From an uncultured Verrucomicrobiota bacterium (lineage in GTDB: Bacteria > Verrucomicrobiota > Kiritimatiellia > RFP12 > UBA1067): a stretch of 10,096 bases of DNA. A model generated the notes under the pieces. That model was not told the origin of the DNA. It ran no database searches and saw only the letters and a list, made by a program, of their open reading frames with translations. The position numbers and the translations under genes were made by a program. The stretch covers positions 1 to 10,096 of the forward strand of contig CAMOIK010000077.1 of NCBI GenBank assembly GCA_946615875.1, read 5' to 3'. Shown in pieces: positions 1-6,749 of the stretch (within the stretch, counting starts at the first letter, position 1; each line of letters opens with the position of its first letter).

Positions 1-75
1 TTTGCCATGGGTTCGGGGGCAGGCGAAAACGCCCTCCTCGCCGCCGCGTCAAGGCGACGGCGAAAAGGCAAATAG
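1..75 (+). CDS. Possible C-terminal tail of a plus-strand gene (partial)
   Basis: Frame 1 on the plus strand is open from the window edge to a TAG at 73-75. It encodes 24 residues ending in a basic tail (RRRRKGK). If real, this gene would converge on nspC with an 11-base gap. Nothing in so short a piece identifies a family, and frame 2 on the same strand is also open through this stretch. The opposite strand offers another reading: an ATG at 8-6 that could start the next gene after nspC, with a GAGGAGG at 39-33 that is rather far away. I cannot decide between them from the window. Confidence 0.2.
   Translation, partial: FAMGSGAGENALLAAASRRRRKGK
39..62 (-). terminator. Candidate hairpin downstream of nspC
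   Basis: Arms 39-46 and 55-62 pair over 8 positions (one a G-U pair in the minus transcript) around an 8-base loop. The hairpin begins 24 bases after the nspC stop. No U-run follows, so it is not a canonical intrinsic terminator. It could end transcription with Rho, or be a chance structure in GC-rich DNA. A second small hairpin (GGCG-TTTT-CGCC) lies just beyond, at 33-22. Confidence 0.25.
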
Positions 76-86
76 CGTCGCCGGGA

Positions 87-1202
87 TCACGCCGGACCCA
101 GACGGGACTTGAAATCGGCGTATGAGAACTCGCGAAGGACGCGGATGCGGCCGTTCTTTGCGCGGAGCGCGATGGACGGCAGCGGGATGCCGTTGAAAGT
201 GTTGTTCTTGACGAAGGAGTATATGGCCATGTCGCGCAGGACGAGGACGTCGCCTTGCTTGAGGCGGCGCGCGAAGGAGTAGTCGCCTATGACGTCGCCC
301 GCCAGGCACGTGGGGCCGCCGAGCCTGTATGTGCGGCGCTTCTCGCCGGGGGCGCCCGCGCCGACGATCGAGGGACGGTATGGCATGGCCAGCACGTCCG
401 GCATATGGCACTCCGCGGAGGCGTCGAGTATCGCCACGGGAATGTCGTAGTCCAGGACTTCGCGAACGGTGGTGACGAGAGTCCCGGCGTCCAGCGCCAC
501 GGCCTCGCCCGGCTCCAGATAGACTTCGAGCCACGGATGGCGGCGGCGGAAGTCCTTCAAGATGCGCACGAGCAGCGCGACGTCGTAGCCGCGCCTGGTG
601 ATGTGGTGGCCTCCGCCGAAGTTCACCCATTTCATGCGGGGCAGGAATTCCCCGAAAAGGCGCTCGAAATGCGCCAGCGTGCGCTGCAGCACGTCCGCGC
701 CCTGCTCGCACATCGAATGGAAGTGGAGGCCCTCCAGACCTTCCAGGTCGGCGGCGCAAAGGCGGTCTCGCGGCACGCCCAACCGAGAACCGGGCGCGCA
801 CGGGTTGTATATCTCGTGCTCGACCTCGCTGTATCCGGGATTGACGCGCAGCCCCGCCGACGGCAGACGCGGAAAACCGCGAAATCGCCGCCACTGCGCG
901 ACGGAGTTGAAGATCACGTGATCGCACCACTTCACGATCGAGCGCATTTCCTGCTCGGTGAAGGCAGGGTTGAAGACGTGGTTCTCGCGCCCGGGCATCT
1001 CCTCGTGCGCCAGCCGCGCCTCGTGCTCGCCGCTGGCGGTGGTGCCGTCCAGATAGCGGGCGATGAGCGGATACAGCGGGAAGCACGAGAACGCCTTCTG
1101 CGCCAGCAGTATCTTCACTCCGGCGCGGCGGCGGACGCCCGCGAGGATCTTGAGGTTGCGCTCGAACTTGGCTTCGTCGAGCAGGTAGCAGGGCGTCTTC
1201 AT
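87..1202 (-). CDS. nspC: Carboxynorspermidine decarboxylase
   Basis: This PLP-dependent enzyme (alanine racemase fold, fold type III decarboxylase) converts carboxynorspermidine or carboxyspermidine to norspermidine or spermidine in the cytoplasm. The 371-residue length is usual for the family. Visible landmarks: the PLP lysine K36 in LLAQKAFS; GTTASGEHEARL (53-64); HFHSMCEQ (160-167); WVNFGGGHHITR (192-203); EPGEA (230-234); and GPTCLAGD (296-303), where C299 is the expected catalytic cysteine reaching across the dimer interface. DMAIYSF (324-330) precedes a conserved TFNGIP. The ATG at 1202 is the only reasonable start, since the same frame meets a TAG 27 bases upstream. That TAG is the stop of the upstream synthase gene, so the two lie in the same frame, 24 bases apart. 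The ribosome site is weak (GAGG only 2 bases from ATG), suggesting coupled translation. The family is clear; whether the product is norspermidine or spermidine is not. Confidence 0.95.
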   Translation of the reverse strand: MKTPCYLLDEAKFERNLKILAGVRRRAGVKILLAQKAFSCFPLYPLIARYLDGTTASGEHEARLAHEEMPGRENHVFNPAFTEQEMRSIVKWCDHVIFNSVAQWRRFRGFPRLPSAGLRVNPGYSEVEHEIYNPCAPGSRLGVPRDRLCAADLEGLEGLHFHSMCEQGADVLQRTLAHFERLFGEFLPRMKWVNFGGGHHITRRGYDVALLVRILKDFRRRHPWLEVYLEPGEAVALDAGTLVTTVREVLDYDIPVAILDASAECHMPDVLAMPYRPSIVGAGAPGEKRRTYRLGGPTCLAGDVIGDYSFARRLKQGDVLVLRDMAIYSFVKNNTFNGIPLPSIALRAKNGRIRVLREFSYADFKSRLGPA

Positions 1203-1226
1203 GGCCTCGGCACGCAGACGTTTCCG

Positions 1227-2510
1227 CTAGGGGACCATGACCGGGTCGAAATCCTCCTTCCACGGCAGCCCCTGCGCGTTGAGCTCGGCCATGAACGGGT
1301 CGGGGTCGAACTCCTCGCAGGTGTGGACGCCCGGCAGACGCCAGCGGCCCTCGAGGAACATCTTCGCGCCGATCATCGCGGGCACGCCAGTGGTGTAGCT
1401 TATTGCCTGGGAGCCGACTTCGCGGTAGCACTCCTGGTGGTCGCAGATGTTGTAGATGTAGCAGCGCGCCTTCTTGCCGTCCTTGACGCCCTCGAAGATG
1501 CAGCCGATGTTGGTCTTGCCCTTCGTGCGCGGCCCGAGCGAAGCGGGATCGGGAAGGAGCGCCTTGAGAAACTGTATCGGCACGATGTCCACGCCGTTGA
1601 ACCTCACGGGGTCGATGCGCGTCATGCCGACGTTCTCCAGGCACTTGAGGTGCGTGAGGTAGCTCTGCCCGAAGGTCATGAAGAAACGGATGCGCCGTAT
1701 GCCCTTGAGATTGCAGCCGAGCGACTCCAGCTCCTCGTGGTGCAGGAGATACATGTCCTTGGGACCGACGCCCTCAAAGTCGTAGGTGCGCTTTATGGCC
1801 ATCGGCGCGGTCTCGACCCAGTATCCCTTGGCGAACGCCTTGCGGTTCTCGACGGGGACTTCCGGGGAGTCCGCGGCGGGGTCCGCCACCCAGTAGCTGC
1901 CCTTGGCCGCCACTTCGCGGATGTTGATCTCCGGATTGAAGTTGGTCGCGAACGGGTAGCCGTGGTCGCCGCCGTTGCAGTCGAGGATGTCGAGGGTGTG
2001 TATCTCGTCGAAGTGGTGCTTCTGCGCGTAGGCGGAGAAGACCTGCGTCACGCCTGGGTCGAAGCCGCACCCGAGGATCGCCGTCAGCCCCGCCTTCTCG
2101 AAACGCTCGCGATACGCCCACTGCCACGAATATTCGAAGTGCGCGTCGTCCGGCGGCTCGTAGTTGGCCGTGTCGAGATACGAGACGCCGGCCTCCAGGC
2201 AGGCGTCCATGATGGCCAGGTCCTGGTATGGCAGGGCGATGTTCATCACGAGGTCAGGGCGGTAGTCGCGTATCATCGCCGCCGTCGCCGCCACGTCCAT
2301 CGCGTCCAGCCGCGCCGTGGAGAAGGCGGTGCGCCCGCACCCGGCCCGCCCGCCGAAGCCGCGCTTGGCGATGTCGGCGGCGATCGCATCGCAACGCTCC
2401 TTCGTGCGGGATGCAATCAGCACCTCGGCGAACACGTCCGGGTTCTGCGCCATCTTCGCGGCCGCCACGCCGGCGACGCCGCCGGCCCCTATCAGCATCA
2501 CTCTTGCCAT
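1227..2510 (-). CDS. Carboxynorspermidine synthase (saccharopine dehydrogenase-like)
   Basis: This NAD(P)H enzyme reductively condenses aspartate 4-semialdehyde with 1,3-diaminopropane or putrescine, giving carboxynorspermidine or carboxyspermidine for the decarboxylase encoded next. It belongs to the saccharopine dehydrogenase (Lys1/Lys9-like) family; the enzyme is called CANSDH or CASDH. A Rossmann loop GAGGVAG lies at residues 8-14, with GCGFDPGVT at 147-155. The stretch 178-200 (CNGGDHG, then FATNFNPEINIREV) is highly characteristic of carboxynorspermidine synthase rather than true lysine saccharopine dehydrogenase, as is the adjacent nspC. At 427 residues it seems slightly longer than the roughly 400 usual for the family. 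The start at 2510 has a strong AAAGGAG (2521-2515) 4 bases upstream. Transcription probably starts near 2536 from the TATAAT at 2548-2543, giving a leader of about 26 bases. Confidence 0.93.
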   Translation of the reverse strand: MARVMLIGAGGVAGVAAAKMAQNPDVFAEVLIASRTKERCDAIAADIAKRGFGGRAGCGRTAFSTARLDAMDVAATAAMIRDYRPDLVMNIALPYQDLAIMDACLEAGVSYLDTANYEPPDDAHFEYSWQWAYRERFEKAGLTAILGCGFDPGVTQVFSAYAQKHHFDEIHTLDILDCNGGDHGYPFATNFNPEINIREVAAKGSYWVADPAADSPEVPVENRKAFAKGYWVETAPMAIKRTYDFEGVGPKDMYLLHHEELESLGCNLKGIRRIRFFMTFGQSYLTHLKCLENVGMTRIDPVRFNGVDIVPIQFLKALLPDPASLGPRTKGKTNIGCIFEGVKDGKKARCYIYNICDHQECYREVGSQAISYTTGVPAMIGAKMFLEGRWRLPGVHTCEEFDPDPFMAELNAQGLPWKEDFDPVMVP

Positions 2511-2542
2511 CTTGCTCCTTTCCCGTTTCGCTTGACGCGCAT

Positions 2543-2551
2543 ATTATACCA
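2543..2551 (-). promoter_or_regulatory. Extended -10 promoter for the polyamine operon
   Basis: Read on the minus strand, TGGTATAAT is a perfect TATAAT (2548-2543) with the TGn extension. No -35 resembling TTGACA lies at 16-18 bases, consistent with an extended -10 promoter. Transcription would start near 2536, about 26 bases before the synthase ATG. It is the mirror copy of the promoter at 2630-2638. Confidence 0.7.
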
Positions 2552-2629
2552 TATTTCCAGGGGAATGAGGCGGCGGATGGATGCGCCTGCCAACCCTTTG
2601 CCATCCGCCGCCACGTCCTCCGGGAAATA

Positions 2630-2638
2630 TGGTATAAT
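2630..2638 (+). promoter_or_regulatory. Extended -10 promoter for the glycosyltransferase pair
   Basis: TGGTATAAT, with the -10 hexamer at 2633-2638, lies in the right arm of the palindrome. No good -35 is present; the hexamer 17 bases upstream is GCCACG. The predicted transcription start is near 2645, on top of the first in-frame ATG at 2647. This argues that translation starts further downstream, at GTG 2674. Confidence 0.7.
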
Positions 2639-2656
2639 ATGCATCCATGGAAAAAA

Positions 2657-2663
2657 AAGGAGA
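2657..2663 (+). promoter_or_regulatory. Ribosome binding site deciding the GT4 start
   Basis: AAGGAGA follows a run of A and lies about 10 bases before GTG 2674. It falls inside the coding sequence if ATG 2647 is used, whose own transcript would be leaderless. The layout mirrors the synthase side, where the leader is about 26 bases and the site is AAAGGAG. Confidence 0.6.
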
Positions 2664-2673
2664 CGGGGAAACA

Positions 2674-3894
2674 GTGCGACGCGGCAGCGGGCGGAAGAGA
2701 GCGCTCATATACTTCACCCATTTTGCGGCATCGATAGGGGGGAGCGAATATCTGCCGCTGCTCGTCATCGCGTCGCTTCAGCGCCGAGGCGTGGATGTGA
2801 CGCTCGCTCTCAACTGGCGCTCGGAGATCGAATGCGCCTCGCGCCTGGCCGGCGTGCCGATCGACATGGACGCCCTCAAGGTCGTCCTCGTGAAGCCCAA
2901 GAGCGCCCTCCTGCGGAAGATCGACGCCTCCTATCCGTTCTGCAGGACTCGCAGGCTGAAGCGGCTCGCCAAGGACGCCGACATCTGCATATCCTGCGCC
3001 AACATGGTGGATTTCGGCAAAAGCGCGCACCACTTCGTCTTCCTGCTGAGGCATTTCGGCGACAATGCGTTCAACGACTACTTCATGAAAGCACCGCCGC
3101 TGACGGGGCTGGCGCTGGCGAAGCGCCGTCTGCGCACCTTCGTCGCGGAGCGTTTCCTGCGCCCGCTGCTCGGCTTCCGCTCGTCGCGCTCCCTGCTCGC
3201 AGACCCGCGCGAGCACATATACCCGAACTCCCTCTACGTCGAAAAGACGATGCGCGACTTCTACGGGCCGTTCACCAGCGAGGTCTTCTACCCGCCCACC
3301 GTCTTCGAGTTCGGGGCGGCCGCGACGGAGCGCGACGCTCTCGCCGTCGTGTGCCTGAGCCGCATAATCCCCGAAAAGCGAGTGCTCGAGATCGTGGAGG
3401 CGGTGGAGATGGCCCGCGCAAAAAGCGGACTCGCCCTGCGACTGCGCATCGGCGGCCAGCTCGAACCGCCCACCGCCTACACGGCCGCGGTGCGCAAGTG
3501 CGCCGAGGAACGCGACTGGGTGGAGCTCGCGGGCGCGCTATACGGCGCCGACAAGGAGAAGTTCCTGCTCTCCGCGTCGTTCGCAATGCACGCCGAGCGC
3601 GACGAAGCCTTCGGCATATCGGTCGTCGAATACCTCAAAGCCGGCCTCGTCCCGGTCGTCCCGGACGGCGGAGGGGCGCGCGAAATCGTGGACAACCCGG
3701 ACCTCACCTTCTCCACCACGGAGGACGCGGCGAACATCATCGCGCGCCTCGCCACCGACGCCGCGTTCGCCGCCAGGCAGCGCGAACGATGCCGCGAACG
3801 CGCACTGCGCTTCTCCCGCGACGAATACATGCGCCGCCAGGAGGAGCTGCTGGACAGGATCCTGGGCGCAGGAGGGGCCGCCGCCAATGCATAG
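2674..3894 (+). CDS. Glycosyltransferase, GT4-like (GT-B fold)
   Basis: This is probably a cytoplasmic or membrane-edge enzyme moving a sugar from a nucleotide-sugar donor to a growing surface glycan. Residues are numbered from the alternative ATG at 2647. The N-terminal Rossmann half includes a Gly-Gly acceptor loop (FAASIGGSE, 26-34). The C-terminal half has the donor-site Arg and Lys of CLSRIIPEK (R239, K244) and the EX7E motif E320-E328, then PDGGGAREIV (339-348), typical of GT4. SEVFYPP (211-217) is the usual hinge between halves. There is no signal peptide or clear membrane helix. I prefer GTG 2674 (406 residues) because promoter and AAGGAGA both lie upstream of it; ATG 2647 would give 415. 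The gene overlaps the next by 8 bases, so translation is likely coupled. Sugar and acceptor cannot be read from the sequence. Confidence 0.85.
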   Translation: MRRGSGRKRALIYFTHFAASIGGSEYLPLLVIASLQRRGVDVTLALNWRSEIECASRLAGVPIDMDALKVVLVKPKSALLRKIDASYPFCRTRRLKRLAKDADICISCANMVDFGKSAHHFVFLLRHFGDNAFNDYFMKAPPLTGLALAKRRLRTFVAERFLRPLLGFRSSRSLLADPREHIYPNSLYVEKTMRDFYGPFTSEVFYPPTVFEFGAAATERDALAVVCLSRIIPEKRVLEIVEAVEMARAKSGLALRLRIGGQLEPPTAYTAAVRKCAEERDWVELAGALYGADKEKFLLSASFAMHAERDEAFGISVVEYLKAGLVPVVPDGGGAREIVDNPDLTFSTTEDAANIIARLATDAAFAARQRERCRERALRFSRDEYMRRQEELLDRILGAGGAAANA

Positions 3895-4936
3895 CCCGAA
3901 GTTCACCATAGCCCTCGCGGGCTACAACTGCGCGCCTTTCCTCGCCAAATCCCTGGGCTCCATCGCCGCACAGACGTTCCGCGATTTCGAAGCCATCCTC
4001 TACGTCGAGGAATCCACCGACGACTCGTTGGCCATTTGCAGGGATTTCGCCGCGCGCGACAGCCGCGCCACGGTGGTCTCGCGCCCGAAAAGCGGCGCCG
4101 TATCCGCCACCAGGAACTATGCGATAGCCAACGCCGCCGGCGAATTCCTCGTGTTCCTCGACGGCGACGACTGGCTGGCTCCGGACGCGCTCGAGAAGAT
4201 CGCCTCGCGCCTGGCCGCATCGCCCGACCTCGATCTGCTCGCCTTCGCCGCCGTCACCACCGAAAGCGAAGACCCGTCGCCCGCCGACGTCAGGCGGCTT
4301 TCCAACTTCTCCGCCGCCGACGCGCGCGGAACTTTCAGCGGGAAGGACGCGCTGCGCAGGGCGAAGCACGGCGGACAGTTCCACAACTTCACGCCGATGG
4401 CCGCATACCGCACGTCGTTCCTGCGCTCTCGCCGCCTGATGCAGTCCGAAGGGTTCATCATGGAGGATCTGGGCTGGACGCCGAGGGTGTGGTTCTGCGC
4501 CGGGAAGATGGCGTATCTCGACGAGACGCTCTACACGTACCGCCGCAGGGCCGGCTCGATCACCACGCAGGGTTCGCCGAAGATACTCTTCCACTTGGCC
4601 TGGCAGATACGCACGCTGCTCGATTTCGTCGCCTCGGAGGACGTGCCGCCGGACATAATGCGGATATGGGCCAACCAGTGGCTTGCCATACTATTCTGGT
4701 TCATGTTCCATCCGATCACGTCGCGGAAGTTCTCCGACGCCGACCGCCGCAGGGCGTTGGCAGACTTGATCGAGGGCGACGGACTGCCGAGGCTGCGCCG
4801 CCTCGTCGCCATGGCGTCGGCCACGCGCCGCCTGGCGTTCCCGCTCGTCCTGCTCGCGGCGAAAGGATGGGTGTTCCCGGCGAGGTTCTTCTTCCGCCGG
4901 CTCTACTACCCGCTCTGCTCCCGGACGAGGCGCTGA
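3887..4936 (+). CDS. Glycosyltransferase family 2 (GT-A fold)
   Basis: An inverting GT-A enzyme of the large GT2 family, used for capsule, O-antigen or other surface glycans. The N-terminus is typical: a beta strand plus YNCAPFLAKSLGSI (13-26), then QTFRDFEAI (29-37). SATRNYAI (73-80) and the metal-binding DGDD at 92-95 follow. The ED in IMEDLGW (E193, D194) is the expected catalytic-base region, followed by LDETLYTYRRR. The C-terminal 130 residues are aromatic and basic, with a hydrophobic stretch (317-331) that may sit on the membrane face. ATG 3887 is preceded by GGAGGGG (3871-3877) at 9 bases and overlaps the GT4 stop by 8 bases. It shares the GT4 promoter. It converges on dapB with a 19-base gap and no convincing terminator. 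The donor and acceptor are unknown. Confidence 0.9.
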   Translation: MHSPKFTIALAGYNCAPFLAKSLGSIAAQTFRDFEAILYVEESTDDSLAICRDFAARDSRATVVSRPKSGAVSATRNYAIANAAGEFLVFLDGDDWLAPDALEKIASRLAASPDLDLLAFAAVTTESEDPSPADVRRLSNFSAADARGTFSGKDALRRAKHGGQFHNFTPMAAYRTSFLRSRRLMQSEGFIMEDLGWTPRVWFCAGKMAYLDETLYTYRRRAGSITTQGSPKILFHLAWQIRTLLDFVASEDVPPDIMRIWANQWLAILFWFMFHPITSRKFSDADRRRALADLIEGDGLPRLRRLVAMASATRRLAFPLVLLAAKGWVFPARFFFRRLYYPLCSRTRR

Positions 4937-4955
4937 AACGCCGCGCCCAAGACCG

Positions 4956-5693
4956 CTAGTCCTCGAAACCGAGCACGCTGCGCATCGTGTAGATGCGCGG
5001 GGCGCGGCCGCGAGCCCACTTGAGCGCGGCCAGCGCGCCGGCGGCGAACGCCTCGCGGGACTGCGCGCGATGGGTCAGCTCGACGCGCTCCACGTCTCCG
5101 GCGAACATCACCGTGTGGTCGCCGACGACCGAGCCCCCGCGCAGCGCGTGTATCGCGATCTCGCCACGCGGCCGCTCCCCCACGTCGCCCTTGCGCCCGT
5201 AAACCGCGCACGAATCGAGATCCGCGCCCCTGCCTTCCGCCGCCGCCCTGGCGAGCATCAACGCCGTGCCCGAGGGCGCGTCCTTCTTGTGCCGGTGGTG
5301 CATCTCCACCACCTCGATGTCGTAGGCCGCGCCAAGCGCGGAGGAGGCCCTCTTCACCAGTTCTAGCAGCAGGTTCACGCCGAGCGAGTAGTTGCCGCTC
5401 TGCACCACGGGTATCTGCCTGGCGGCGGCATCCACCGCCGCCTGTTCGCAGGGCGTCAACCCCGTAGTGCCAATGACGTATGGAATTCCCGCCGCCGCCG
5501 CCCTGGCGATCGCCGCCGGGACCGCGGTGTGGTGCGAGAAGTCCACCACGCCCTCGGTCTCCGGACGCCACTCGCGGTCGTAGCCATCCGCCACGTCCAC
5601 GCGCGAAACGACTTCGAGACAGGCCCCGGGCGCCATATCCGAAAGCATCCTGCCCATGCGCCCGGCCGCGCCGAGAATCGCAATCTTCATCAT
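4956..5693 (-). CDS. dapB: 4-hydroxy-tetrahydrodipicolinate reductase
   Basis: DapB reduces 4-hydroxy-tetrahydrodipicolinate with NAD(P)H in the lysine and meso-diaminopimelate pathway. It therefore supplies peptidoglycan and protein synthesis from the cytoplasm. The 245-residue product is a normal length. It begins with the Rossmann loop GAAGRMG (8-14), has DFSHH (51-55) and GTTG (75-78), and the signature EMHHRHKKDAPSGTA at 130-144. In that signature H132 and K136 match the E. coli catalytic pair H159/K163, and SGT (141-143) binds the substrate carboxylate. The start is the first of two adjacent ATGs (5693). It has GGAGGA (5704-5699) 5 bases upstream and overlaps the def stop as ATGA, so translation is coupled. 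The same frame stays open far upstream, inside def, but that extension has no homology signal. Confidence 0.96.
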   Translation of the reverse strand: MMKIAILGAAGRMGRMLSDMAPGACLEVVSRVDVADGYDREWRPETEGVVDFSHHTAVPAAIARAAAAGIPYVIGTTGLTPCEQAAVDAAARQIPVVQSGNYSLGVNLLLELVKRASSALGAAYDIEVVEMHHRHKKDAPSGTALMLARAAAEGRGADLDSCAVYGRKGDVGERPRGEIAIHALRGGSVVGDHTVMFAGDVERVELTHRAQSREAFAAGALAALKWARGRAPRIYTMRSVLGFED

Positions 5694-6235
5694 CGTGTTC
5701 CTCCGTTCGCCTTGGCCAGCTTCTTCAGCTTCGACGCGCATTGCAGCCGCTCCACCGCCGTCATGCGGTCTATGTAGAGTATGCCGTCCAGATGGTCGAT
5801 CTCGTGCTGGATGGCGCGCGCGAGGAAGCCGCGCGCGGTGATGATCTGCGCCTGGCCGTCCTCGTCCACATACTGGCACGTGACCTGCGCGGCGCGGACG
5901 AGCGAGCCGCCGACCTTCGGGAAACTCAGGCACCCTTCCTTGTCCAACTGCGAGCCTTCGCGGGAGATTATCTCCGGGTTGAAGAGGCGCAGCGGCATCT
6001 GTATAGGGGCGTTGAAGGCGCGGTCTTCGTCGTTCTCGCACTTCGGCGGTATGTCGATCACGCACAGCCTCTCGAGCCGCCCGACCTGCTCGGCCGCCAG
6101 CCCCACGCCGCCGGCCGCGTCCATCGTCTCCAGCATGTCGTCGGAAAGGCGGCGGAGTTCGTCGGTGACGATGGCGACGTTCTGCGCCTTTTCGCGCAGA
6201 ACCTTTTCGCCGTACTTGTAAACCTTCAGTATCAT
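5690..6235 (-). CDS. def: Peptide deformylase
   Basis: This Fe(II)-type metalloenzyme removes the formyl group from the N-terminal methionine of nascent proteins at the ribosome exit. All three motifs are present: GVGLAAEQ (43-50), EGCLSF (100-105, metal ligand C102) and QHEIDH (143-148, metal ligands H144 and H148, catalytic E145). From ATG 6235 the protein has 181 residues and begins MILKVYKYG, as deformylases usually do. An in-frame GTG at 6283 overlaps the dut stop as GTGA and would add 16 residues (MRADGRQIADVKAQTA) unlike the family. Neither start has a good ribosome site: only AAGG 11 bases before the ATG and nothing clear before the GTG. The gene sits between dut and dapB in a compact run and overlaps dapB by 4 bases. 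Confidence 0.95.
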   Translation of the reverse strand: MILKVYKYGEKVLREKAQNVAIVTDELRRLSDDMLETMDAAGGVGLAAEQVGRLERLCVIDIPPKCENDEDRAFNAPIQMPLRLFNPEIISREGSQLDKEGCLSFPKVGGSLVRAAQVTCQYVDEDGQAQIITARGFLARAIQHEIDHLDGILYIDRMTAVERLQCASKLKKLAKANGGTR

Positions 6236-6279
6236 CGCTGTCTGTGCCTTGACGTCTGCAATCTGCCGACCATCAGCCC

Positions 6280-6711
6280 TCACGCCCGCCCGGTGGAGCC
6301 GAAGCCACCCTCGCCGCGCTCCGTGGAATCCACTGACGCGACCTCCTCGATGTCAGCCCTGACGACCGAGGCGATCACCAGCTGCGCGATGCGCTCGCCC
6401 TTGCGAACCTCGAACGGAGCGTCGCCGTGATTGACCAGCAACACGCCCACCTCGCCGCGATAGCCTGCGTCGATGGTGCCGGGCGAATTGAGGACCGTCA
6501 CGCCGAACTTGAAAGCGAGGCCGCTGCGCGGCCGCACCTGCGCCTCGGCGTCTGGCGGCAGCTCCATGACCAGCCCCGTTCTGACGAGCGCACGGGCGCC
6601 AGGCTGGATAGTCACATCCTCGACACTGCGAACATCCATGCCCGCATCGCCAGGGTGGGCGTATGCGGGCAGGACGGCCTCAGGGCTGATTTTCTTGAAT
6701 CGGACCGTCAT
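6280..6711 (-). CDS. dut: dUTP diphosphatase (trimeric dUTPase)
   Basis: It hydrolyses dUTP to dUMP and pyrophosphate, keeping uracil out of DNA and supplying dUMP for thymidylate synthesis. At 143 residues it is a standard trimeric dUTPase with all five motifs in order. These are AGMDVRS (23-29), PRSGLAFKFGV (61-71), GTIDAGYRGEVGV (78-90, catalytic D81), GERIAQLVI (105-113) and the P-loop-like RGEGGFGSTG (132-141), whose Phe stacks on uracil. ATG 6711 is preceded by GGAG (6721-6718) at 6 bases. A 38-base gap separates it from the stop of the upstream PpiD-like gene; the def reading frame begins at or just after its end. It is likely cotranscribed with def and dapB. Confidence 0.97.
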   Translation of the reverse strand: MTVRFKKISPEAVLPAYAHPGDAGMDVRSVEDVTIQPGARALVRTGLVMELPPDAEAQVRPRSGLAFKFGVTVLNSPGTIDAGYRGEVGVLLVNHGDAPFEVRKGERIAQLVIASVVRADIEEVASVDSTERGEGGFGSTGRA

Positions 6712-6749
6712 TTGGGACTCCGGCGCCGACCGTCAGACGCGTTGGCGCG

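Larger units (their letters stand above)
2539..2642. repeat. 104-base imperfect palindrome carrying divergent promoters
   Basis: Arms 2539-2558 and 2623-2642 are perfect 20-base inverted copies. Inside them, 2569-2580 and 2601-2612 are perfect 12-base inverted copies. Both pairs are centred on 2590.5, so this is one nested palindrome with a mismatched core and short mismatched spacers. It fills most of the gap between the polyamine operon and the glycosyltransferase pair. Outer arms are AT-rich and inner arms GC-rich. I see no target-site duplication at the edges and no second copy in the window. It may be an operator, an inverted duplication of a promoter, or a dispersed palindromic repeat. 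Confidence 0.9.

Noticed and set aside
49..1644. A 531-codon minus-strand frame over nspC and part of the synthase
   Set aside because: It is shifted relative to two genes with clear motifs, is Arg/Pro-rich and shows no domain.
2539..2642. The palindrome as a small transposable element (MITE)
   Set aside because: No target-site duplication is visible at the arm ends and only one copy occurs here. A genome-wide search could revive the idea.
255..3911. A plus-strand frame open for 1,218 codons
   Set aside because: It runs antisense through nspC and the synthase and then out of frame across the GT4 gene. Its translation is Arg/Ala/Val-rich with no family motif. It is a by-product of GC-rich codon use on the other strand.
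3737..4594. A 285-codon minus-strand frame opposite the GT2 gene
   Set aside because: It is antisense to the intact GT2 gene with its DGDD and ED motifs, and has no recognisable domain.
5694..6065. Extending dapB upstream as a longer fused protein
   Set aside because: The extension lies inside def in another frame, and dapB has its own strong GGAGGA and a standard N-terminus at 5693.
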